Shown here: piece after piece, positions 1 to 5,449 of the stretch
Numbering within the stretch: position 1 is the first letter of the stretch
Layout of the letters: each line of letters opens with the position of its first letter
Source of the DNA: a bacterium
GTDB taxonomy: Bacteria; UBA10199; DSSB01
NCBI GenBank assembly: GCA_030426445.1
Contig: JAUHYS010000077.1
Span: forward strand, 1-8,578
Direction of reading: 5' to 3'
Length of the DNA: 8,578 bases
Made by a program: the position numbers and the translations under genes
Notes under the pieces: generated by a model
The model's input: the letters and a program-made list of their open reading frames with translations, nothing else
Told to the model about the DNA's origin: nothing
Database searches by the model: none

Positions 1-65
1 GGGCTGGCCGGGGGACGGGCGGGTTGGGGGCAAGCCGCTAACCGCATCTTCATAAAATAGCGAGA

Positions 66-92
66 ACCGGCCCGGTCGGTGGATGGGCCGGT
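66..92. repeat. GC-rich inverted repeat (hairpin)
   Basis: ACCGGCCC (66-73) and GGGCCGGT (85-92) are perfect 8-bp inverted arms around an 11-nt loop. No T-run follows, so it is not a convincing intrinsic terminator. It lies in the noncoding leader of the GC-rich gene starting at 174. Chance palindromes are common at this base composition. Nothing else is recognisable in bases 1-173 apart from the ribosome binding site of that gene. Confidence 0.45.
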
Positions 93-173
93 CGGCTGGG
101 TCTGGTGCGGTACACGCGGCGCAGGCCGGTGGGTAAGATATCGGCCGACCTTTCCAGACAAGGAGCCCCGGCG

Positions 174-560
174 ATGACCCCCCCTGCCCCAGCCCCTGCC
201 CCGCTCGGGGACGACGAACGCGCGGCGGCGAAGACGATGCTGGCGGCGACCTGGCGGTCGTGGGGGCTGTGCGTGCTGGCACCGTCGGCGTGGCTGGCGT
301 ACGCGGTGTGGCGTCTGCCGATGTCGGGCGCGGGGCTGCAGAACGGCGATTCCGGGGTCGTGGGGGCGGTTTCCGGGCCCGGCTGGGGGTGGCTGGTAGG
401 GCTGGCGGTGGTCTGGCTGGCGTTGGCGGGGCCGGCGGTGTTTGCGTTGCGGAGCTACTGCTTCCGGGCGTTGTGGGATGGTCGGGCGGTCGAGCCGCAG
501 AGCTACCTGAAGGGGATGGGGACGGTGTGGGCGGTGCTGGTGGTGGGTGCGGGCATTGCC
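174..560 (+). CDS. GC-rich hypothetical membrane protein, cut at its 3' end by a composition junction
   Basis: This is an open frame in very GC-rich DNA. I chose the ATG at 174 because AGGAG at 161-165 lies 8 bases before it; an upstream alternative start at 105 has no such site. The product starts with a Pro/Ala-rich stretch, followed by two likely membrane segments (about residues 30-47 and 70-92 from this start). After these come a basic/aromatic stretch with RSYCFRALW and YLKGM, and the start of a third hydrophobic segment. I recall similar small proteins from Planctomycetes but cannot assign a function. The frame stays open to the stop at 705-707, but the part after about 531-560 belongs by composition and content to cysW. 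The real C-terminus is therefore probably missing. The upper coordinate is approximate. Confidence 0.55.
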
Positions 561-566
561 GAAAAA
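531..566. other. Probable chimeric junction (abrupt base-composition change)
   Basis: Left of here the DNA is about three-quarters G+C by direct count of row 361-420. Right of here it drops to the composition of the rest of the window. Poly-A-containing codons (GAA AAA ACC GAA) appear from 561. The translated stretch AVLVVGAGI (codons 531-557) fits the hydrophobic GC-rich protein and also resembles the AVLVV stretch just before the conserved KTET-like site of CysW. The break could therefore lie anywhere in this interval, in a patch similar in both sources. This would also explain why the frame is kept. An assembly join at a short shared sequence is the simplest reading. Confidence 0.6.
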
Positions 567-707
567 ACCGAAACGGCAACCATCTTTGTTTTTCATGCCC
601 TGGAGGAGCGCTGGTATGCCGGTGCCTACGGAGCCTCTCTGCTTTTAATTTTAATGGCCTTTTTGCTTTTGCTGGCAATGGAGTTAATGAAAAAACGGAA
701 GGGTTAA
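531..707 (+). CDS. cysW: C-terminal fragment of sulfate ABC transporter permease CysW
   Basis: The last 45-50 codons of this frame read as the end of a sulfate/thiosulfate transporter inner-membrane permease. They contain EKTETATIFVFHALEE, then a GAYGASLLL turn into a final membrane helix, then a basic tail ending MKKRKG before TAA at 705-707. In CysW this C-terminal region follows the cytoplasmic loop that docks on the ATPase. The upstream permease domain is absent because GC-rich, unrelated sequence replaces it. The assignment is supported by context: cysA lies downstream on the same strand, separated only by toxin-antitoxin genes. The 5' limit is approximate. CysT or a molybdate-type permease is possible, but CysW is favoured by the motif and by the usual cysW-cysA order. 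Confidence 0.62.
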   Translation, partial: AVLVVGAGIAEKTETATIFVFHALEERWYAGAYGASLLLILMAFLLLLAMELMKKRKG

Positions 708-710
708 GCC

Positions 711-739
711 TTGACAAATTTTAATAAAGTATATACATT
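711..739 (+). promoter_or_regulatory. Likely sigma70-type promoter of vapBC
   Basis: A perfect TTGACA -35 box lies at 711-716, four bases after the cysW stop codon. With a 17-bp spacer the -10 is TACATT at 734-739 (4 of 6 matches). An alternative TATACA at 732-737 gives a 15-bp spacer. The start of vapB is at 769 with AAGAGG at 757-762. A promoter of its own fits a self-contained toxin-antitoxin unit inserted downstream of cysW. Confidence 0.6.
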
Positions 740-747
740 AAGTATAT
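728..747. repeat. AGTATAT direct repeat, candidate VapB operator
   Basis: AGTATAT occurs at 728-734 and again at 741-747, a period of 13 bp. The first copy is part of the perfect 8-bp palindrome GTATATAC (729-736). The repeats overlap the -10 region of the vapBC promoter, where VapB-VapC complexes usually bind to repress their own operon. The operator role is inferred from position only. Confidence 0.4.
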
Positions 748-768
748 CTTTTTTAAAAGAGGTTTTTT

Positions 769-1023
769 ATGACACAAAAACTAAAACAAAGTTACGCCAA
801 AGTTTTTAAAAGCGGCAACTCTCAAGCGATAAGAATTCCTAAAGAATTTCGGCTCAAAAGTAGAGAAGTCAAAATTACAAAAAAAAACAACCAGCTCATT
901 CTTGAAGAAAAACCCCAAACTGCAGAAGAACTCTTTCACTTATTTAGCCAATTTTCGGAAGATTTTTTTTCAGAAGGCCGCCAACAACTACCCCTTCAAG
1001 AAAGAGATTTCAAACTCGATTAA
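769..1023 (+). CDS. vapB: VapB-type antitoxin, AbrB/SpoVT fold
   Basis: This 84-residue protein is the DNA-binding antitoxin of a VapBC pair. Residues 9-47 form a swapped-hairpin AbrB-like domain with the diagnostic AKVFKSGNSQAIRIPKEF (10-27). That domain binds the operon's own promoter. Residues 50-84 are acidic/aromatic and would wrap the VapC toxin to block its active site. The ATG at 769 has AAGAGG six bases upstream. The gene ends 12 bp before vapC, so the two are cotranscribed. Its length is normal and all expected motifs are present, so the gene looks intact. Confidence 0.9.
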   Translation: MTQKLKQSYAKVFKSGNSQAIRIPKEFRLKSREVKITKKNNQLILEEKPQTAEELFHLFSQFSEDFFSEGRQQLPLQERDFKLD

Positions 1024-1035
1024 GTAAAAAAATCT

Positions 1036-1446
1036 ATGTACATGCTAGACACGAATATCCTCATTTACTTATTAAAACAGGATGTTCAAATTTTAAAAAA
1101 ACTGAAAAATATCCCAAGAGAAGATCTGTATATTTCCTCGGTAGTTCTTGCAGAAATGATGTACGGCGCATATAAAAGTCACCATATCCAACATAACTTA
1201 CACAATTTATCCAAGGTCGCTTCCCTTTTAAATACTTTGCCTTTTGATGATGAAGCTGCAAAAGTTTATGGAAAAATTCGTACAGGCCTTGAAAAAAAGG
1301 GGATGATTATTGGAGCAAATGATTTGTTGATCGCGGCCCATGCTTTAAGTGAAAAGGCGACTTTGGTGACCAATAACGAGCGTGAGTTTAAACGTATTGG
1401 AGGTCTAAAAGTAAAGAATTGGGTCAGTAAAAAAGCGCGGTCCTAA
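1036..1446 (+). CDS. vapC: VapC-type toxin, PIN-domain ribonuclease
   Basis: This 136-residue PIN-domain protein is predicted to be a metal-dependent endoribonuclease that stops translation by cutting RNA, typically tRNA or rRNA, when VapB is lost. The acidic active site is visible: D5 in LDTNILIYLL, E40 in LAEMMYGA, D96 in GANDLLIAA, and the C-terminal TNNEREFKRI (112-121). The start may be the ATG at 1036 or the second ATG at 1042. Neither has a clear ribosome binding site, which suggests translational coupling to vapB 12 bp upstream. The length is normal and the catalytic set is complete, so the toxin is probably active. The target RNA cannot be told from the sequence. Confidence 0.92.
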   Translation: MYMLDTNILIYLLKQDVQILKKLKNIPREDLYISSVVLAEMMYGAYKSHHIQHNLHNLSKVASLLNTLPFDDEAAKVYGKIRTGLEKKGMIIGANDLLIAAHALSEKATLVTNNEREFKRIGGLKVKNWVSKKARS

Positions 1447-1476
1447 AATTTAAAAAAGAACTTTTTCTGTGTTATA

Positions 1477-1491
1477 AATGTAATACACATT
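1477..1491. repeat. Inverted repeat ahead of the second antitoxin gene
   Basis: AATGT (1477-1481) and ACATT (1487-1491) are perfect 5-bp inverted arms around AATAC. A TATAAA-like box lies at 1473-1478. The site is in the 53-bp gap between vapC and the RelB/DinJ-type gene, 9 bp before its ATG. This is a plausible operator position for a ribbon-helix-helix antitoxin. The arms are short, so chance is not excluded. Confidence 0.35.
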
Positions 1492-1499
1492 AAATAATT

Positions 1500-1757
1500 A
1501 TGAAAACAGCTATTATTCATGCGCGGATTGAACCTCAAACAAAACGTAAAGCCGAAGGGGTTCTCCAAAAACTGGGAATCACCCCAACAGAGGCGATTCG
1601 GATTTTTTATCAACAAATTTCTCTCAATGGCGGCCTGCCTTTTCCTGTTAAGCTTCCCAATAAGCGGACTGTTGAGACGCTTAAAAAAAGTCAACGAGGT
1701 AAAGGGCTTCAAAAATTTTCTTCGTTGGATGAGATTTTTAAAAGTTGGGAAGAATGA
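1500..1757 (+). CDS. RelB/DinJ-family antitoxin without a partner toxin
   Basis: This 85-residue protein resembles DinJ/RelB antitoxins. An N-terminal beta strand and two helices (AIIHARIEPQTKRKAEGVL, then LGITPTEAIRIFYQQI) form a ribbon-helix-helix DNA-binding unit. A LPFPVKLPN stretch follows (about residues 46-54), then a C-terminal tail ending FKSWEE. Such proteins bind and silence YafQ/RelE-type ribosome-dependent mRNA endonucleases. No toxin follows: the TGA stop overlaps an ATG that leads only into a 10-codon frame, and cysA begins 36 bp later. The ATG at 1500 lacks a clear ribosome binding site. The protein itself looks intact. It may be an orphan left after toxin loss, or an antitoxin acting in trans. 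Confidence 0.85.
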   Translation: MKTAIIHARIEPQTKRKAEGVLQKLGITPTEAIRIFYQQISLNGGLPFPVKLPNKRTVETLKKSQRGKGLQKFSSLDEIFKSWEE

Positions 1758-1786
1758 AACACATTTCTCAGAAAATAATTTCTTAA
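1754..1786 (+). pseudogene. Possible remnant of the lost toxin's start
   Basis: ATG at 1754-1756 overlaps the antitoxin stop (ATGA arrangement), the usual junction of antitoxin-toxin operons. The frame encodes only MKHISQKIIS before TAA at 1784-1786. I read it as the possible beginning of a YafQ/RelE-type toxin cut off by a deletion that reached nearly to cysA. Ten codons are too few to prove homology. Confidence 0.3.
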
Positions 1787-1793
1787 AAAAACT

Positions 1794-2897
1794 ATGGGCG
1801 TTCTTGTCGAAAATTTAAAAAAGCAGTTTAATACCAGTCATGGAAGTCATGCAGCGGTGCGTTCGGTCAATTTTGAAATTCCCGATGGCTCTCTGTCTGC
1901 ATTGCTGGGTCCCAGTGGATCGGGTAAGAGTACCATTTTGCGTATGATCGGTGGTTTAGAAACCCCGGACAGCGGCGAGATTTATCTTAACGGAGAGAAG
2001 GTGACACATCTTCCCATCCAAAAGCGAGGGATCGGTTTTGTTTTTCAAAATTATGCCTTGTTTCGTCAGATGAAGGTCAAAGACAATATCGCTTTTGGCC
2101 TGCAAATTCAGAAAAAAAGCGACCAAGAAACCCAGCAACGCGTTGAAGAGTTGTTGGAGTTACTCAGCCTGCAAGGCTTGGGAGAGCGCTACCCACATCA
2201 GCTTTCCGGAGGGCAGCGGCAGCGCGTGGCCTTGGCGCGGGCTCTGGCTCCTCAGCCCAAAGTTTTGCTGCTGGACGAACCCTTTGGTGCCATCGATGCC
2301 AAGATTCGTGAGGAGCTGCGCGAATGGCTGCGACGTCTGCACGATGACATTCATGTGACCAGTGTGTTTGTCACCCATGACCAGGAAGAAGCTTTAGAAA
2401 TTTGCGATCAGATTATCGTGCTCAACCAGGGGCAGGTGGAGCAAGCGGGCAGCCCCGAAAGTATTTACAATCATCCCAAGACCGAGTTTGTGGCTAATTT
2501 TGTGGGGTCCATGAATATTCTTCCCGCCAAATATCAAGATGGTGTCCTCCAAATGGGTCCCTATACTTTTTCGCAAAATCACTGGGAAAATTTTGAAGAG
2601 GGTGACGAGATCAAAGTTTTTTTTCGGCCCCAGGATATTTATCTTTCGTCCAAGCCCAATGCTTATGCCCTGCAGGCGACGCTGACACGGGTCTCTTTTT
2701 TAGGGATTAACATGAAGGTCGAACTTTTAAGCGAAGAGGGCTCACGGTTTTTTGCAATTATTCCGCATTATATTTATCACCGCGAAAAACTTCACGAGGG
2801 AGCGCGCATTTCTTATCAAATCGAAGAGATCAGTTACATTAATACGAGACTGGGCAAAGAAATTAAAAAGCTAGTAGTGGCGGATTACGAAATTTAA
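1794..2897 (+). CDS. cysA: Sulfate/thiosulfate ABC transporter ATP-binding protein CysA
   Basis: This 367-residue ATPase would power sulfate/thiosulfate import together with CysT, CysW and a periplasmic binding protein. The nucleotide-binding domain is complete: Walker A GPSGSGKST (39-47), Q-loop Q85 in FVFQNYALF, signature LSGGQ (137-141), Walker B VLLLDEP (157-163), and switch H195 in FVTHDQEEA. The stretch REWLRRLHDDIHVTSVFVTH is typical of CysA rather than other importer ATPases. Residues from about 270 form the C-terminal regulatory TOBE-like region (FFRPQDI at 276-282). The ATG at 1794 is the only start after an in-frame TAA at 1776, although no good ribosome binding site precedes it. 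The gene is separated from the cysW end by about 1.1 kb of toxin-antitoxin genes and may depend on their promoters. Confidence 0.9.
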   Translation: MGVLVENLKKQFNTSHGSHAAVRSVNFEIPDGSLSALLGPSGSGKSTILRMIGGLETPDSGEIYLNGEKVTHLPIQKRGIGFVFQNYALFRQMKVKDNIAFGLQIQKKSDQETQQRVEELLELLSLQGLGERYPHQLSGGQRQRVALARALAPQPKVLLLDEPFGAIDAKIREELREWLRRLHDDIHVTSVFVTHDQEEALEICDQIIVLNQGQVEQAGSPESIYNHPKTEFVANFVGSMNILPAKYQDGVLQMGPYTFSQNHWENFEEGDEIKVFFRPQDIYLSSKPNAYALQATLTRVSFLGINMKVELLSEEGSRFFAIIPHYIYHREKLHEGARISYQIEEISYINTRLGKEIKKLVVADYEI

Positions 2898-2900
2898 ATC

Positions 2901-3812
2901 ATGCATGCCATCCTGATTTTATTACTTTGTTTTAGTTCGGGCATTCTTCTTAAACAAATTTATTCTCAATCAGAAAAACTTGCGGTCGTTTTTAGAAAAA
3001 TCATCATCTATATTTGTTTGCCGGCCGTCATTTTCGATCATATTCCTAACATCACTTGGAGCTCTGACGTCATCTACCCCATGGCCATGCCCTGGATCTT
3101 TTTTTTGACTTCGGCGATTTTTTTTAAACTTTTGCAAAGGCCTTTGGGCCTTTCTAAAAAAACCATGGGCTGCTTGATTTTAATGGCCGGCATGGGAAAC
3201 ACTTCTTTTGTGGGCTTTCCCATGATCGAAGCCTTTTACGGTAAACACGCCTTGCAAACGGGTATCCTGGTCGACCTTCCCGGATCCTTTGTTTTATTAT
3301 CCAGTATTGGTTTGGTGACTGCAGTCCATTTTTCGGGTGAGCGTTTAAGCTTAAAGGAGTTTGCCACTCGCTTATTGAGCTTTGCGCCGATTTGGTTTTT
3401 TGTGATGGCTCTCTTGATAGGGCATTGGGAGCTTTCGTATCCAGACTATATTAAAATTTTATTTCACTTTTTGGGAGCCTTACTTTCGCCCTTGGCCTTG
3501 ATCTCCATTGGCTTACAAATCAAATTAGGGCATTGGGAGCAGTATAAAAAAGAACTCAGTGTGGGACTGATGTTTAAGTTGCTATTAGGGCCTTTGTTGA
3601 TGACAGGTATTTTATGGGGCTTATGGGGGGCAACAGGTGAAGTTTTACAAGTGACGCTCTTTGAATCGGCGATGCCGCCGATGGTCTCTGCGGGAATTTT
3701 AGCCCTGGAGCATCATGTCGAGCCCGACCTGGCGGCTTTAATGATCGGAGTGGGCATCCCGATCTCTTTTATCACTCTACCGATTGCCTGGTATGCTTTT
3801 AGCTTTTTATAA
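2901..3812 (+). CDS. AEC-family (auxin efflux carrier-like) permease
   Basis: This 303-residue, strongly hydrophobic protein has about ten predicted membrane helices, the usual size and topology of bacterial AEC transporters. Family-like landmarks are LPAVIF (40-45) after the first charged loop, GNTSFVGFP (99-107) at the discontinuous helix of the first half, and ESAMPPMVSAGILA (255-268) in the second half. The two motif regions fit the inverted-repeat transport fold. Bacterial members move organic acids, amino acids or related anions, and the substrate cannot be read here. The gene starts 3 bp after the cysA stop, so it is almost certainly cotranscribed with it. A link to sulfur compounds is possible but is inference from position. 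Confidence 0.85.
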   Translation: MHAILILLLCFSSGILLKQIYSQSEKLAVVFRKIIIYICLPAVIFDHIPNITWSSDVIYPMAMPWIFFLTSAIFFKLLQRPLGLSKKTMGCLILMAGMGNTSFVGFPMIEAFYGKHALQTGILVDLPGSFVLLSSIGLVTAVHFSGERLSLKEFATRLLSFAPIWFFVMALLIGHWELSYPDYIKILFHFLGALLSPLALISIGLQIKLGHWEQYKKELSVGLMFKLLLGPLLMTGILWGLWGATGEVLQVTLFESAMPPMVSAGILALEHHVEPDLAALMIGVGIPISFITLPIAWYAFSFL

Positions 3813-3830
3813 TTTTTTTTAGAGTTTGGT

Positions 3831-4313
3831 TTAGGAATCCAGCATTAATTCGATCTTATCTTCGATATTGGGTAAATTAACCGAGTGCTTCCACTGCTCG
3901 GCTTCGGCACGTTTGACCACATGGATGGCATCATAAGGACAGGCGACTTCGCAATTGCGACAGGCGATGCAGGTGTTTTCGTTGACCACGCAAAGGGTTT
4001 GGATCTGGGCAGGGTCTTCGTCGCGAGAAACCAGGGCCAGGCAATTAGGAATGGGGCAAACATGGACACAATACTCGCAGCCTACACAGGAATCTTCGTC
4101 GACCACAGCCATGCTTTTGGGTTTTTTCTTCAGTTTGATCTTGGCGTATTCTTCGGGGGGTGGGTTAGAAGCAGAAAGCACGGTTAAACCTTGAGCGGAC
4201 TCGGGTAAGATATAGTCATAGGAGTATGCATCTGAATCCACTTTGGGGGTTTCTTCTTTTGGAGTTTCTGTGCTTTTTGTTTTGCTTTCTTCAGTTTTTG
4301 TTTCTTCGGCCAT
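3831..4313 (-). CDS. Dicluster [4Fe-4S] ferredoxin-like protein with charged N-terminal tail
   Basis: This 160-residue protein has two classical CxxCxxCxxxCP motifs: C76, C79, C82, C86 and C115, C118, C121, C125. It should bind two [4Fe-4S] clusters and carry electrons in the cytoplasm; there is no signal peptide or membrane segment. C91 and C108 are extra cysteines in the insert between the motifs. The N-terminus is unusual for a ferredoxin: residues 1-27 are almost entirely Glu, Lys, Thr and Ser and look disordered. They are followed by an unassigned segment of about 45 residues with YDYILPESAQGL. AAGG lies a few bases before the ATG. The stop is only 18 bp from the convergent permease stop. 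No redox partner is encoded nearby, so its role is unknown. Confidence 0.88.
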   Translation of the reverse strand: MAEETKTEESKTKSTETPKEETPKVDSDAYSYDYILPESAQGLTVLSASNPPPEEYAKIKLKKKPKSMAVVDEDSCVGCEYCVHVCPIPNCLALVSRDEDPAQIQTLCVVNENTCIACRNCEVACPYDAIHVVKRAEAEQWKHSVNLPNIEDKIELMLDS

Positions 4314-4349
4314 GTCTTACCTTTTATGAAATCTTGATTTAGATATCTA

Positions 4350-4375
4350 TAAATATACTCTGTAAATATACTTTG
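4350..4375. repeat. Two tandem 13-bp repeats upstream of the ferredoxin gene
   Basis: TAAATATACTCTG (4350-4362) is followed immediately by TAAATATACTTTG (4363-4375), differing at one base. On the minus strand this places two AGTATAT boxes 13 bp apart, about 40 bp before the ferredoxin start. That is a position where promoter or regulator sites occur. Two copies are the minimum for a repeat, so slippage is possible. Confidence 0.5.
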
Positions 4376-4386
4376 TGTAAACAGTC

Positions 4387-4407
4387 GGGCAAATAATTAT
4401 TTGTCCC
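4387..4407. repeat. AT-centred palindrome with GGG/CCC ends
   Basis: CAAATAATTATTTG (4390-4403) is a perfect 14-bp palindrome. GGG at 4387-4389 and CCC at 4405-4407 extend the stem with one unpaired T. It lies in the 180-bp gap between hisG and the ferredoxin gene. There is no T-run after it on either strand, so it is not a standard terminator. It could be a dispersed repeat or a protein-binding site. Confidence 0.5.
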
Positions 4408-4452
4408 TACAGATAGCGATCAAGAGCCTAATGGGTTTGAAGGTTGGTGTCA

Positions 4453-4481
4453 AGGGTGCATGAGACTCGTCATGAGACCCT
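4453..4481. repeat. Interrupted hairpin just downstream of hisG
   Basis: AGGGT (4453-4457) pairs with ACCCT (4477-4481), and ATGA (4460-4463) pairs with TCAT (4470-4473), giving a hairpin with a small asymmetric internal loop. The direct repeat CATGAGAC (4459-4466 and 4471-4478) lies in the same place. The hairpin is 13 bp beyond the hisG stop in the direction of hisG transcription, so it could slow or protect a 3' end. No T-run follows, so intrinsic termination is doubtful. Confidence 0.4.
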
Positions 4482-4493
4482 CAATAAATGAAC

Positions 4494-5405
4494 TTATGGA
4501 ATCACCTTATGCAGTGGGTACTCCACGATGCCACAGGCGCCAGCGCGTTTGATTTCGGGGATGGTATCCCTTACAAATTTTTCGTCTAAAATCACTTCGA
4601 TGCTGGCCCAGTCAGGATCACTGAGGTCATTGACGGTGGGAGCGTGAAGAGAGGGGAGTTTTTCCAGCACTTTTTTAAGACTTTTGCGCGGGACGTTCAT
4701 TTTTAGGCCGACTTTTTCTTCGGCCATGATGGAGCTTTGCAAAAGCATTGCAATGTTTTCGATCTTTTTGCGCTTCCACGGATTTTTAAAAGCCTTTTTA
4801 TTGGCGATGAGAACCGTGACCGATTCTAAAATCGAATCCACAATGCGGAGGTTGTTTGCCCTTAAAGAAGAACCGGTTTCGGTGAGCTCGACAATGGCGT
4901 CGGCTAGCAGTGGTGGTTTGACTTCGGTGGCGCCCCAGGAAAATTCGACTTCGGCTTTGACTTTATGTTTTTTTAAGAAGCGTTGCGTGTAGCCAACCAG
5001 CTCGGTGGCAATGCGCTTTTTGTTTAATTGTTTGATTGTCTTAATGGGAGAATCATTGGGTACCGCAATGACCCAGCGAATGGGCCGATTGGTTTGTTTA
5101 GAATATTTTAGCTCGCAGACTTCGATCACGTCCGCATTGTTTTCTAAAACCCAATCGCGGCCACAGATGCCCACGTCCAACACTTCGCTTTCGACATAGC
5201 GAGCCATCTCTTGAGAACGAATGAGCAAGCCCGAAATTTCGGGGTCGTCGATATTGGGGACATAGGCTCGTGAGCCCAAAGTGATATTGTAGCCGGCTTT
5301 TTTAAAAAGACGAAGCGTGGACTCTTGGAGGCTTCCCTTAGGAAAACCAAAGCGAAGTTCTTTCGTGTTGGTGTCTTTTAATTTTGAAGTATTTTTTTTT
5401 GTCAT
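4494..5405 (-). CDS. hisG: ATP phosphoribosyltransferase, long form (HisG)
   Basis: This enzyme catalyses the first step of histidine synthesis, joining ATP and PRPP to give phosphoribosyl-ATP. The 303-residue length and C-terminal extension mark the long, self-regulated form that does not need HisZ. Visible signatures are LRFGFPKGSL (17-26), GICGRDW (79-85), and the PRPP-binding loop in AIVELTETGSSLRANNL with ETGSSL at 176-181. From about 225 the sequence continues into the ferredoxin-like domain that binds histidine for feedback inhibition. The ATG at 5405 has AAGGA seven bases upstream. The first 15 residues (Lys/Thr/Asn-rich) precede the conserved core and are probably a flexible tail. 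No other his genes are adjacent. The DUF2889 gene lies 44 bp upstream on the same strand and may be cotranscribed. Confidence 0.95.
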   Translation of the reverse strand: MTKKNTSKLKDTNTKELRFGFPKGSLQESTLRLFKKAGYNITLGSRAYVPNIDDPEISGLLIRSQEMARYVESEVLDVGICGRDWVLENNADVIEVCELKYSKQTNRPIRWVIAVPNDSPIKTIKQLNKKRIATELVGYTQRFLKKHKVKAEVEFSWGATEVKPPLLADAIVELTETGSSLRANNLRIVDSILESVTVLIANKKAFKNPWKRKKIENIAMLLQSSIMAEEKVGLKMNVPRKSLKKVLEKLPSLHAPTVNDLSDPDWASIEVILDEKFVRDTIPEIKRAGACGIVEYPLHKVIP

Positions 5406-5449
5406 GATGATTCCTTATGTATGTCCTATCTAAAAGTTTAAGGAGTTCA

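Noticed and set aside
260..724. Gly/Val/Arg-rich open frame on the plus strand
   Set aside because: It overlaps the better-supported frame starting at 174, has low-complexity composition typical of an alternate frame in GC-rich DNA, and crosses the composition junction.
3813..3830. Bidirectional terminator between the permease and ferredoxin stops
   Set aside because: There is a T-run in the 18-bp gap but no stem-loop next to it on either strand.
4350..4407. CRISPR-like repeat array
   Set aside because: Only two adjacent 13-bp copies without spacers, and no cas gene in the window.
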